From Alicyclobacillus acidocaldarius subsp. acidocaldarius Tc-4-1 (GTDB lineage Bacteria; Bacillota; Bacilli; Alicyclobacillales; Alicyclobacillaceae): 64,000 nucleotides of DNA. The position numbers and the translations under genes were made by a program. Every line of letters begins with the position of its first letter. Position 1 is the first letter of the stretch. The notes under the pieces are model-generated. The model did not search any database. It was not told the DNA's origin and was given only the letters and a program-made list of their open reading frames with translations. Positions 31,599-40,590 of the stretch are shown piece by piece. Location of the stretch: NCBI RefSeq assembly GCF_000219875.1, contig NC_017167.1, forward strand, positions 724,765 through 788,764, read 5' to 3'.

Positions 31599-31631
31599 GA
31601 GGAGTCCATTCGGTCAGCGAGGGGGATGCCG

Positions 31632-34600
31632 ATGTTTCGCAAAGTGTTGATCGCCAACCGCGGCGCCATCGCGGTCCGCATCATACGCACACTCAAGAAG
31701 ATGGGCATTGCATCGGTGGCCGTGTACACCACGGCGGACGAGGACAGCCTGCACGTCGATCTCGCCGACGAGGCCCTCTGGATTGGCGAGGGACCGGTCC
31801 ACGACTCGTACGTCAACGCGGAGAAGATCCTCGACGCGGCACTTCGGTCGGGCGCGGACGCCATTCATCCCGGCTACGGCTTTCTGAGCGAAAACGCGGC
31901 GTTTGCCCGGCAGTGCGCCGAGCGCGGGCTGGTGTTTATCGGTCCGGATCCCGAGCAGATTGAGAAGTTCGGCTACAAGCACGTCGCGCGCGACGTGGCG
32001 CGGCGGGCGGGCGTTCCGCTCTTGCCGGGGACCGATCTCGTCCGCGACCTTGAAGAACTCCGCCGCGTGTGTGCCGACATTGGCTATCCGGTCATCCTGA
32101 AGAGCACGGCGGGCGGCGGAGGCATCGGCATGCGCGTGGTGGAGCGCGAAGACGCGCTCGCGGACGCCTTCGAGAGCGTTCGGCGACTGGCGGGTCAGCA
32201 CTTCCGCGACGACGGCGTGTTTGTGGAGAAGTACGTGCCGCGCGCCCGCCACATCGAGGTGCAGATCTTCGGCAATCGCCAGGGCGAGCTCGTGGCCATC
32301 GGCGAGCGCGACTGCACGCTGCAGCGGCGCAACCAGAAGGTGGTGGAGGAGTGCCCGGCGCACGTGCTCTCCGATGAGACGCGCCGGCGCCTGCACGAGG
32401 CCGCGCTGTCCGTGGCGCGCGCCGTGGGCTATCGGAGCGCCGGAACCGTGGAGTTTTTGTACGATCCGTCGTCCGACTCGTTCTACTTTCTCGAGGTCAA
32501 CACCCGCCTGCAGGTCGAACACGGCGTCACGGAAGAGGTGTACGGGCTCGATCTCGTCGAGTGGATGATCCGGGAGGCGGCGGGGAAGCTCACAGACCTG
32601 GAGGCGCGACTGCCTGCGCCCTCGGGCCACAGCATTCAGGTGCGCGTGTACGCGGAGGATCCGGGCCGCGAGTTTCGCCCATGCGCCGGCAGGGTGGACG
32701 GCGTGGTGTGGCCCAGTGGCGCGCGCGTGGAGACGTGGATCGACAAGGGGGTGGCCGTCAGCCCCTATTACGATCCGCTGCTCGCGAAGATCATCGTGCG
32801 CAAAGCTTCGCGCGATGCGGCGGTGCAGGCGCTGCGCGACGCGCTCGCCGAGGCGCGGGTGTACGGCCTGCAGAACAACCTCCGCTACCTGCGCGCCATC
32901 GCGAACTCGGACGTGTTCGCGTCGGGCGACGTGTATACCAAGTGGCTGGAGGGATTTGAGGCGCCGGAGCGCGCGATTGAGGTACTGGACGGCGGCCTGC
33001 AGACGACGATTCAAGACCTTCCAGGGCGGCTCGGCCTGTGGGACGTGGGTGTGCCTCCGTCGGGGCCGATGGACGCACTGTCCATGCGCATCGGCAACCG
33101 CCTGCTCGGCAACCCGGAAGGCGCGCCTGCGCTGGAGCTGACGCTCCGGGGCGGATCGTACGCGTTTCGCGATGACGTCTGGATCTGCCTGACCGGCGCG
33201 GACATGGGGGCCACGCTCGACGGCCAACCGGTGCCGCGCTATCGACCGGTGCTCGCGCGCCGGCGGCAGGTCCTCCGCTTCGGAGAGTCGGCAGCTGGTC
33301 TGCGCGCGTATCTGTGCGTGCAGGGTGGTTTCGACGTCGCTCCTGTCCTCGGCAGCGCCTCGACGTTTGCGCTCGGCGGGTTTGGCGGGCACGGCGGGAG
33401 AGCGCTCGCCGCCGGAGACGTGGTGGGCATCTCGCCCGCGGCGGGCGAGGTCGCGGACGAAGGCGTGGAGCCTCCGTCCTTCGGGCGCATCTGGGAGCTG
33501 GGCGTGGTGCCCGGGCCGCACTGCACGCCCGAGTTTTTGCCTCCGTCGTATCTGGAGATGCTCACGTCCACCGACTGGACCGTCCACTTCAACAGCTCGC
33601 GCACGGGCATCCGGCTGAGCGGACCGGCGCCCGTGTGGGCGCGCGAGGACGGCGGCGACGCCGGACTTCACCCGTCCAACCTGCACGACAACCCGTACGC
33701 CATCGGGTCGCTCAATCTCACGGGCGATCTCGCCGTCCTGCTGGGCCAGGACGGCCCGAGCCTCGGGGGCTTTGTCTGTCCCGTTACCGCGCCCGCGGCG
33801 GAGATGTGGAAAATTGGACAGCTTCGCCCTGGCGACACGGTGCGGTTCCGCCTCGTGAGCCTGGCGCAGGCGCGCGAACTCGACGCCATGCAGGCGCGAT
33901 GCCTCCAAGAACCCGCTCAATTCGGCAAGGCGTATCAACTTCCGCTTCCTGAGATGCCGTTTTCGTCCTTCGCGGAGGCGGCCGAAGCCGCGTACCTCGC
34001 GCGCGAATCCGAGGGGCACGCATTTCCCGTCTGTGTTCGCGCCGCAGGGGATGAGTACGTCCTCGTCGAATTCGGCGACATGGAACTCGACTTGCGTTAT
34101 CGGTTCCAGGTGCACCTGCTCATGGACGCCATCCGCAACGCCGGCGACATCCCGTGGATTGACCTGACGCCAGGCATCCGATCCCTGCAGATCCACTTCG
34201 ACCGCTCCCGGATGACGAGCGAAGAGGTGGCGCGCCGCGTCCTCCGCCTCGACGCCAGCGTGCCGGATCTGTCGACCGCCAGGGTGCCGTCGCGCATCGT
34301 GCGCATGCCCCTTTCCTTCGACGATCCGTCCGTGCAGCTCGCGATTGAGCGGTACCAGAAGAACGTCCGCCCCGACGCGCCTTGGTGCCCGAGCAACATC
34401 GAGTTCATGCGGCGGGTGAACGGGCTCGAGCGGATCGAAGATGTGCAGCGGATCGTCTTTGAGGCCAAATACCTGGTGCTGGGGCTCGGCGACGTGTACC
34501 TGGGCGCGCCTGCCGCCACGCCGGTCGATCCCAGGCACCGCCTGGTCACGACGAAGTACAACCCGGCGCGCACGTGGACGCCGGAGAACGCGGTCGGCAT

Positions 34601-35237
34601 CGGCGGATCGTACATGTGCATCTACGGCATGGAGAGCCCCGGCGGGTATCAGCTGTTTGGCCGCACGCTGCAGATTTGGAACACGTTCCGGCAGACCGGA
34701 TCGTTCCGGGACGGGAAGCCGTGGCTGTTGCGCTTCTTCGATCAGGTCGAGTTCTACCCGGTCACGCCGGAAGAGCTCGAGGAGATGCGCAAGAAGTTCA
34801 TGCGCGGCCGCTACGACATCGAGATTCGAGAGACGGAGTTCGATCTCGGCGCATATCTGAAGTTCCTGGAAGAGATTCGAGACGACGCGGCGGCTTTCAA
34901 GGCGCGGCAAAAGCAGGCGTTTCACGAGGAGTTGGAGCGGTGGAAGGCCATGGGGCTTGCCGCGTACACGAGCGAAGCCGTGGTCGAGGAAGAGGAGCCC
35001 GAGGAGGACGGCCTCACGGTGCTCCGGGCGCAGATGCCGGGAAGTGTGTGGAAGGTGCACGTCAAGCCCGGGCAAATCATCCGGCCGGGCGATACCATCG
35101 CCGTGATCGAGAGCATGAAGATGGAGTTTCCAGTGGAGGCCACCTGCGCCGGCGTCGTCCGCACGGTGCACGTGCGCCCGGGGCAGGAGCTCCGGCCCGG
35201 CGGGCCGATTGTGGGCATTGAGGAGGTGTCGGCTTGA
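31632..35237 (+). CDS. Biotin-dependent guanidine/urea carboxylase
   Basis: Large single-chain carboxylase of 1201 residues that uses ATP and bicarbonate. Domains in order: biotin carboxylase (1-450; IANRGAIAVRIIRTLKKMG, GGGGIGMRVV, EVNTRLQVEHGVTEE), a carboxyltransferase made of the AHS2/KipA-like half (about 455-770) and the AHS1/KipI-like half (about 795-1010), and a C-terminal biotinyl domain with the biotin Lys in ESMKMEFPV. Enzymes of this build were named urea carboxylase. Those in guanidine-riboswitch operons with DUF1989 pairs prefer guanidine, so guanidine carboxylase is the likelier function. Start ATG 31632 (or 31626) follows GAGGGGG. Confidence 0.9.
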   Translation: MFRKVLIANRGAIAVRIIRTLKKMGIASVAVYTTADEDSLHVDLADEALWIGEGPVHDSYVNAEKILDAALRSGADAIHPGYGFLSENAAFARQCAERGLVFIGPDPEQIEKFGYKHVARDVARRAGVPLLPGTDLVRDLEELRRVCADIGYPVILKSTAGGGGIGMRVVEREDALADAFESVRRLAGQHFRDDGVFVEKYVPRARHIEVQIFGNRQGELVAIGERDCTLQRRNQKVVEECPAHVLSDETRRRLHEAALSVARAVGYRSAGTVEFLYDPSSDSFYFLEVNTRLQVEHGVTEEVYGLDLVEWMIREAAGKLTDLEARLPAPSGHSIQVRVYAEDPGREFRPCAGRVDGVVWPSGARVETWIDKGVAVSPYYDPLLAKIIVRKASRDAAVQALRDALAEARVYGLQNNLRYLRAIANSDVFASGDVYTKWLEGFEAPERAIEVLDGGLQTTIQDLPGRLGLWDVGVPPSGPMDALSMRIGNRLLGNPEGAPALELTLRGGSYAFRDDVWICLTGADMGATLDGQPVPRYRPVLARRRQVLRFGESAAGLRAYLCVQGGFDVAPVLGSASTFALGGFGGHGGRALAAGDVVGISPAAGEVADEGVEPPSFGRIWELGVVPGPHCTPEFLPPSYLEMLTSTDWTVHFNSSRTGIRLSGPAPVWAREDGGDAGLHPSNLHDNPYAIGSLNLTGDLAVLLGQDGPSLGGFVCPVTAPAAEMWKIGQLRPGDTVRFRLVSLAQARELDAMQARCLQEPAQFGKAYQLPLPEMPFSSFAEAAEAAYLARESEGHAFPVCVRAAGDEYVLVEFGDMELDLRYRFQVHLLMDAIRNAGDIPWIDLTPGIRSLQIHFDRSRMTSEEVARRVLRLDASVPDLSTARVPSRIVRMPLSFDDPSVQLAIERYQKNVRPDAPWCPSNIEFMRRVNGLERIEDVQRIVFEAKYLVLGLGDVYLGAPAATPVDPRHRLVTTKYNPARTWTPENAVGIGGSYMCIYGMESPGGYQLFGRTLQIWNTFRQTGSFRDGKPWLLRFFDQVEFYPVTPEELEEMRKKFMRGRYDIEIRETEFDLGAYLKFLEEIRDDAAAFKARQKQAFHEELERWKAMGLAAYTSEAVVEEEEPEEDGLTVLRAQMPGSVWKVHVKPGQIIRPGDTIAVIESMKMEFPVEATCAGVVRTVHVRPGQELRPGGPIVGIEEVSA

Positions 35238-36942
35238 GCATGACGACCGTGGAGGCGCTTCGGCGCGCATACCGGACCGGGCGGCGCACGCCGGCGGACG
35301 TGATCGACGAACTCATTCGTGCAGCGGAGTCGCACGCCGCGTGGAACGTGTGGATCACGCCGCCCTCGTGGGAGAGGATTGAGCCGTATCTCCAGGCGCT
35401 CCGCGCAGACGAGATGGATCAAAAGCCGCTCTGGGGCATTCCGTTTGCGGTCAAGGACAACATCGACGTCGCCGGCATGCCGACCACGGCCGCCTGCCCA
35501 GCGTTTGCGTACGAGGCGCTGGCGCACGCGGCGGTGGTGGAGCGGCTGATCCGCGCGGGGGCCATTCCGGTGGGGAAGACGAACCTAGATCAATTTGCGA
35601 CGGGGCTCATCGGCACGCGCAGCCCGTATGGCGAGGTGGCGAATGCGCGCCATCCGGAGTGGGTGAGCGGCGGATCGTCGAGTGGATCGGCGGTCGCCGT
35701 GGCGCTCGGCATGGTGCCGTTTGCGCTCGGGACCGACACGGCGGGTTCCGGGCGCGTGCCGGCGGCCTTGAACGGCGTCATCGGCTACAAGCCCCGCGTC
35801 GGCGGCTGGCCGAATGACGGCGTGGTGCCGGCGTGTCGCACGATCGACTGCGTGAGCGTGTTCACGCGATCCGTCGCGGACGCGGCGTGGGTGCAGGCGG
35901 TCATCGCGCCGGCGCCTGCCGCGCAGGGCGCGCCGGATCGCGCGGTGGTGCCGAAATCGCTCGGCGCCTGGTTCGGCACCAAGGGGGACGCGTATCGCAA
36001 CGCGTGGGCCAGGGCGCTGTCCAAGCTTGAGGACGCCGGCGTCGCGGTGGTGGAGATGGATCTGCCTGAACTGGACGAGGCGAGCGCGATGCTGTACGAG
36101 GGCCCCTGGATCGCGGAGCGGTGGGCGAGCCTCGGGGCCTTCGTTGAGGCCCATCCCGACGACGTGCTGCCCGTGACCCGAGCCATCCTCGAGTCCGGCC
36201 GGGATCGTCTCGCGAGCGATCTCTTCCGGGCCCAGCACCGCCTTTTGGACCTGCGCCGCTCCGTGGAGGAGAAACTGCGCGGCGCTGTGCTTTTCATGCC
36301 GACCGTCGGCGGCACCTGGACGCGGGACGAGGCGCGCTCGGAACCCTTTGCCACCAATCGGGCGCTCGGCGCGTACACGCATCACGCGAACCTGCTTCAC
36401 TTGGCCGGCTTGTCGCTCCCGTGCGGCGAAGCGGATGAACAAATGCCGTTTGGCGTCACGTTGTACGTCCCTGGACAACGGGAGGCCGAGCTTCTGGCCG
36501 CGGCGCGCTGGTGGCTTGATCCCCACGAGGATGTGGCGACACGTGAGGACGAGATGGAACTCATCGCGGTCTGCGGCCTGCACATGCGAGGCATGCCGCT
36601 GAACGGCGAGTTGGTCGATCTCGGCGGAGAATTCGTCGGTGTTTCGCGCACCGCGCCTTTGTATCGCCTCTACCTGCTGGACACGGATCCGGTGAAGCCC
36701 GGGCTCGTGCGCGCGGACGGCGGCGCGGAGGTGGAACTGGAACTCTGGAAGCTGCCGCGGCGCGCGTGGCTAGCGTTCATGCAAAAGTCCGGCATCCCTT
36801 GGCACTTGGAAAGATCCTGCTTTCCGACGGGCGGGAGGTGACGGGCTTCGTCTGCGAGGCGGGTGCGGCGAAGCGCGAGGACATCACGGTCTACGGGGGT
36901 TTCCGGGCGTGGTGCGAGCGCGGCAGGGTGGTCATTTCGTGA
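35234..36942 (+). CDS. atzF: Allophanate hydrolase, with an apparent frameshift near the 3' end
   Basis: Hydrolyses allophanate to ammonia and CO2, the last pathway step. The amidase domain has FAVKDNIDVAGMPTTAACPAFAY with the catalytic Lys, the Ser-cisSer site in GGSSSGSAVAVALGMVPFALGTDTAGSGR, and a C-terminal domain from IAVCGLHMRGMPLNGEL. As written the frame stops at 36841 after a tail unlike the family. Adding one C to CCC (36796-36798) continues it as LGKILLSDGREVTGFVCEAG, EDITVYGGFRAW to TGA 36942, the normal family ending, for about 569 residues. Start is TTG 35234 (overlapping the carboxylase stop) or ATG 35240, behind GAGGAGGTG. Confidence 0.87.
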
Positions 36943-36949
36943 ACGGTCC

Positions 36950-36974
36950 GCGGGGGCGCCGTCTCGGCCCCCGC
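36950..36974. terminator. Hairpin between atzF and the convergent ABC transporter
   Basis: GCGGGGGC (36950-36957) and GCCCCCGC (36967-36974) form a perfect 8-base-pair stem between two convergent units. No T-run follows on either strand, so termination is only presumed from its location. Confidence 0.45.
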
Positions 36975-36978
36975 CCAT

Positions 36979-37803
36979 TCAACCGTTGATGCCGCTGGAT
37001 TTCGACAGGCCACGTAGGATGGGTTTGCGGAACAGCACGAAGAGGGCGATCATCGGCAGCGTCGCGAACATCGCGGCGGCGGACAGACCTTGCCAGTTGG
37101 ACGAATCCTGCGTCAAAAAGGTGGACAATAACACCTCGATGGGCTGAACCCGAGGACTCGAGGTGACCATGAGCGGCCAAATCAGGGAGTTCCAGCAGCC
37201 GATGAAGATGTAGAGCGCGATGGTGAACAGAATGGGTCTCGACAACGGCACGACGATGCGCCACAGGAACGCCAGATGGCCGCAGCCGTCGATCCTCGCC
37301 GCGTCGTGGTACTCCCGCGGCAGCGTCAGCAGGTGCTGGCGCAAGAGGAACACGCCGAAGATGCTCGCGCCATACGGGATGATCTGGGCGATGCGCGTGT
37401 CCACCAGGTGCAGCTTGGCCATGGTCACGAAGTTCGGGATGAGCAGCGCCTGTTCCGGGATCATGAGCACCGCCAGGAGCGCGGTCCACAGCACGGTTTT
37501 CCCTCGAAACGGGATGTAGACGAGCGTGTAGGCGCAAAGCACGGTTGTCGTCAGGGCGATAGCGATGGTCGCGAGGGCAATGACGACCGTGTTGAGGATG
37601 GCGAGCATCCACGTGTTCCCGCGCCACGTCTGCACCCATACGGAGAAGTTCCAATCCGGCACCAGGTGAGGCGGATAGACAAACACGTCCTGTGGTCGGT
37701 CCAACGACGTGACGAACGCAATGTAAATCGGCAAGAGGAACGCTAGCCCGAGGGCCAAGGCCAACGCGGCGCGCAACACGCGTCCGATGGTGCGCATGTC
37801 CAT
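36979..37803 (-). CDS. Carbohydrate ABC transporter permease, MalG/LacG-type
   Basis: 274-residue membrane subunit of a CUT1-family sugar importer with six predicted helices. The EAA cytoplasmic loop that docks the ATPase is visible as EYHDAARIDGCGHLAFLWRIVVPLSRP. It is the last gene of a three-gene minus-strand operon (binding protein, permease, permease), 12 bases after its partner. No ATPase gene is nearby, so a shared MsmX/UgpC-like ATPase encoded elsewhere is expected. Confidence 0.92.
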   Translation of the reverse strand: MDMRTIGRVLRAALALALGLAFLLPIYIAFVTSLDRPQDVFVYPPHLVPDWNFSVWVQTWRGNTWMLAILNTVVIALATIAIALTTTVLCAYTLVYIPFRGKTVLWTALLAVLMIPEQALLIPNFVTMAKLHLVDTRIAQIIPYGASIFGVFLLRQHLLTLPREYHDAARIDGCGHLAFLWRIVVPLSRPILFTIALYIFIGCWNSLIWPLMVTSSPRVQPIEVLLSTFLTQDSSNWQGLSAAAMFATLPMIALFVLFRKPILRGLSKSSGING

Positions 37804-37815
37804 CCTCCTCGTACA

Positions 37816-38763
37816 TCATTGGTAAAACGTGAATCGGTGACCGATCCAGCGCGTCAGAGCGGTGACTGCAAAGATGCAGACTACGAGCATCGCGGCCATG
37901 GCGGCGGCGTAAGAGAACTGTCCGTCCGTGAACGCCTGCTGGTAGATGTACAAAAGTGCCGTCAGCGTGGCGTTCTCCGGGCCGCCGCTCGAAAGACTCA
38001 GTGCGTACACCTGCGCAAAGGCCTGCAGAGAGCCGATGGTGGTCATGACGGCGATGAAAAAAAGCGTCGGCGAGATGAGCGGCAGCGTGATGCGGAACAG
38101 CCGGGTCCATGGCCCTGCGCCGTCCATTCGCGCCGATTCCAACACGCCTTCCGGCAACTGAGACATGGCGGAGAGCAGGATCAGCACGTCAAACCCAATG
38201 CCGTGCCAAAGTGAATACAGCACGACGGCCGGCATGGCCCAGTGGGGTGAATTCAACCATCCGATGGGCCTCAGGCCGACATCTCGCAAGAGTGCGTTCA
38301 AGATGCCGAAGTTTGGATTGTACATCCAGAGCCATCCGATAGCTGTGCCGACGGCCGGGGTGATGTACGGGAGCACCACCAAAGACTGCGCGAACCGGAA
38401 GAGCCGCCGATTCGATTGAAGCAGTGCGGCCAGTGCGACGGACAACACCAGGGTGGAGGGCACCATCATGAGGGCGTACAAGCCGGTGTTCGCCATCGAA
38501 CGCCAGAACAGCGGATCGGACAAGGCCGCATGGAAGTTGCTCAGGCCCGCGTAGGTCGCCGTGCCGCCGGGGTGAAAGTTGAAAAACGCGAGCGCGAAGG
38601 CGAGCACGGCCGGAGCGTAGACGAACGCCACGAGAAACACAAAGGCGGGCGCGAGCAGGCACGCCGCCAGAAGACCCTCCCGCAGGCGGGATGGGCGGGG
38701 GGAAGGCTCGGCGACGGACTGCGCCGGCGAGCGAAGAAACGCGTCGGTCACGGACATGGACAT
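37816..38763 (-). CDS. Carbohydrate ABC transporter permease, MalF/UgpA-type
   Basis: 315-residue inner-membrane subunit with an N-terminal Pro-rich stretch and six helices. The EAA loop reads LPEGVLESARMDGAGPWTRLFRITLPLISP. It overlaps the stop of the binding-protein gene (ATGA) and precedes the second permease. Together they form a CUT1 importer for an oligosaccharide or glycerol-phosphate-type substrate; the substrate is not evident, though the nearby galactomannan genes make a plant-polysaccharide oligosaccharide plausible. Confidence 0.92.
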   Translation of the reverse strand: MSMSVTDAFLRSPAQSVAEPSPRPSRLREGLLAACLLAPAFVFLVAFVYAPAVLAFALAFFNFHPGGTATYAGLSNFHAALSDPLFWRSMANTGLYALMMVPSTLVLSVALAALLQSNRRLFRFAQSLVVLPYITPAVGTAIGWLWMYNPNFGILNALLRDVGLRPIGWLNSPHWAMPAVVLYSLWHGIGFDVLILLSAMSQLPEGVLESARMDGAGPWTRLFRITLPLISPTLFFIAVMTTIGSLQAFAQVYALSLSSGGPENATLTALLYIYQQAFTDGQFSYAAAMAAMLVVCIFAVTALTRWIGHRFTFYQ

Positions 38764-40091
38764 CAGCTCCTGCGCTCGCCGCTCAGGTATTGATTGCCGA
38801 TGTTGTTCATATTCGCGATGGCCTGTTGCGGCGATTCCTGCCCGTTGAGTGCCTTCAGCAGTTCAGTCTGCATGGCGGTCAGCGCGGCGTAATATTGTGT
38901 GGCGTTCGCGGCCGGGTCCGTGAGCCAGGTGGACGGATTCGTGAAAGCGGCCGCCTGGTCGGGGTGGGACGCATAGTACGGTTTCAGCTGGGCCGCCGCG
39001 GCTGGGCCAATGGGAAGGTAATTCGCCGCTTGATCCCATTGCGCGTTTTCCGCCGGGCTCACGAGCCAGCGGATGAACGTCCACGCCGCATCCTGCTGGG
39101 CTTTGGTTCCCGTGTTCAGGATGGCGAGGCTGTCGCCATCGACGTAGTTGTACGCGCGGCCCGAGGTGCCAGCGGGCGCCGGCGAAGCTTTAACGGGGAA
39201 CTTGCCGCCCACCGACTGCACGTCATAGCTCCACCCTGCGGACGATTCGATGAGAAGTCCAATGTTGCCCGTCCCGAAATCCAATTGGTAGTCGTAGTTT
39301 TGCGTGAGGATCATGTCTCCATGCGCGACGAGATCGCGCAAAAAGGAGAGGGTGGCGACGGCCTGCGGGTTGTTGAGGGCGAACCGCGTCTCGCTGCTGG
39401 ACGCCCATATCTTTCCGCCGTTGTCTGCGACCATCGTCAGAAACTGCTCCATGGAGGGGGTCCAAGCAATGCCGTGGATGCTTCCGCCGAGCGCTGTGAT
39501 CTTCCTCGCATCCGCCCCGACCTGCTGCCACGTCTTAGGAGGCGACGAGATGCCGGCCTTCTTGAACAACTCCGCATTGTAGAAGATCACCATATGCCCG
39601 TTTTCCTCGAACGGGAGAATCATTGTTTGCCCGGCTCGATGGCTGTTCCAAACAGAGGGATAGAAGAACGAGGCGAGTTGAGCCTTCGTGAAACCGCTCG
39701 GCCCGTCGATGTACGGTGTCAGGTTCACGAGGTACCCGTCCGACACGAACTGCTGCGCGGCGTCGAGGTGCGGCATAATCACGTTCGGCGCATCGCCCGC
39801 GGTCATCGCTGCGGTGACGGGCTGAATCTGCGCGTACTTGTCGACTACGGTGACGTGGATGTGGGGATGGGTGGCGTTAAACTCGTCGACGAGGGCGTGC
39901 ATTTCCTTCTTCAGTGCACCTGAAGGATGCCCGTTCCAAAATGTGATCTGAACCACGCCGTCTGTGCTGGCTGCTTCCGCAGGTGCCACGCGAACCGCGG
40001 TCTGCGCGTGCGCGCGCTCCAGCGCGATACCGGTTCCCGCGCCTGCCAAAATCGCGGCGAATGCGGTGCCGAAAACCCAGCTTCGTCTCAC
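38763..40091 (-). CDS. Extracellular sugar-binding lipoprotein-like protein, CUT1
   Basis: 442-residue solute-binding protein of family 1. The start GTG 40091 follows AAGGGGGAG and gives an export signal (RRSWVFGTAFAAILAGAGTGIAL) ending near AHAQT; no lipobox Cys is seen, so anchoring is unclear. The mature part shows ITFWNGHPSGALKKEMHALVDEFNATHPHI, the family's first lobe, and ENGHMVIFYNAELFKKAGI with PKTWQQV. The fold resembles UgpB/MalE-type proteins. First gene of the three-gene importer operon. Confidence 0.87.
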   Translation of the reverse strand: MRRSWVFGTAFAAILAGAGTGIALERAHAQTAVRVAPAEAASTDGVVQITFWNGHPSGALKKEMHALVDEFNATHPHIHVTVVDKYAQIQPVTAAMTAGDAPNVIMPHLDAAQQFVSDGYLVNLTPYIDGPSGFTKAQLASFFYPSVWNSHRAGQTMILPFEENGHMVIFYNAELFKKAGISSPPKTWQQVGADARKITALGGSIHGIAWTPSMEQFLTMVADNGGKIWASSSETRFALNNPQAVATLSFLRDLVAHGDMILTQNYDYQLDFGTGNIGLLIESSAGWSYDVQSVGGKFPVKASPAPAGTSGRAYNYVDGDSLAILNTGTKAQQDAAWTFIRWLVSPAENAQWDQAANYLPIGPAAAAQLKPYYASHPDQAAAFTNPSTWLTDPAANATQYYAALTAMQTELLKALNGQESPQQAIANMNNIGNQYLSGERRS

Positions 40092-40295
40092 GTGAATTCT
40101 CCCCCTTGAATGCCCGAATATTGGGTCAAGACCATCTTGAGATGCGGGTTTGAAGGAAGGCTTGTGTTTTTGTGAAGCGCATGTAAGAAGTCTGTATCTT
40201 TTGTTTATGGTCCGCTGGCCGTCGAGATGGACCTCAGGGGGTGACGTGTGTGTATCCGTTCTGGGCATGCTAAGCGAGCGAGGGGGGAGCAGGCG

Positions 40296-40562
40296 GTGAA
40301 GAAGGACATCCAGTCCACGAAAAAGCAGACACCCATCACGGAAGCCCAGAACGCTATTGCGCAGGCGGAGCGCGCGGCGAAGCAGGCGCTTTCGCACACC
40401 AACCGCACAAGCCTCATGTCCGCCGAGGAGGCGCTGAGGCAAGCAGAAAACGCCGTGGAGAGCGCGGGCGGATCGTCCAATTTCCAGGCTGTGGCCGGAC
40501 TCCATGACCACCTGAATCGCGTCCGCGCAGCGCTTGACGACGCGGAAGCACAGCAACCGTGA
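40296..40562 (+). CDS. Small helical protein of unknown function
   Basis: 88-residue cytoplasmic protein, not recognised. Nearly all of it is predicted helical and rich in Ala, Glu, Gln and Lys (ITEAQNAIAQAERAAKQALSHTNRTS; MSAEEALRQAENAVESAGG), suggesting a helical hairpin or coiled coil. GTG 40296 follows GAGGGGGGAGC; an in-frame GTG at 40248 is less well placed. Its own terminator overlaps its stop codon. It diverges from the ABC transporter operon. Confidence 0.6.
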   Translation: MKKDIQSTKKQTPITEAQNAIAQAERAAKQALSHTNRTSLMSAEEALRQAENAVESAGGSSNFQAVAGLHDHLNRVRAALDDAEAQQP

Positions 40563-40590
40563 GGCGTTCGCTTCACGGTTGCTTCATTTT
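40554..40590 (+). terminator. Terminator overlapping the end of the small helical protein gene
   Basis: CAACCGTGA (40554-40562) pairs with TCACGGTTG (40573-40581), a 9-base-pair perfect stem, followed by CTTCATTTTT. The TGA stop codon is inside the first arm. The second arm also covers the last codons of the convergent MFS gene. Confidence 0.82.

Noticed and set aside
31614-35270. A 1218-codon minus-strand open frame opposite the carboxylase
   Set aside because: It mirrors the real carboxylase gene in extent. The plus-strand product has complete biotin carboxylase and biotinyl motifs; the antisense product has none.
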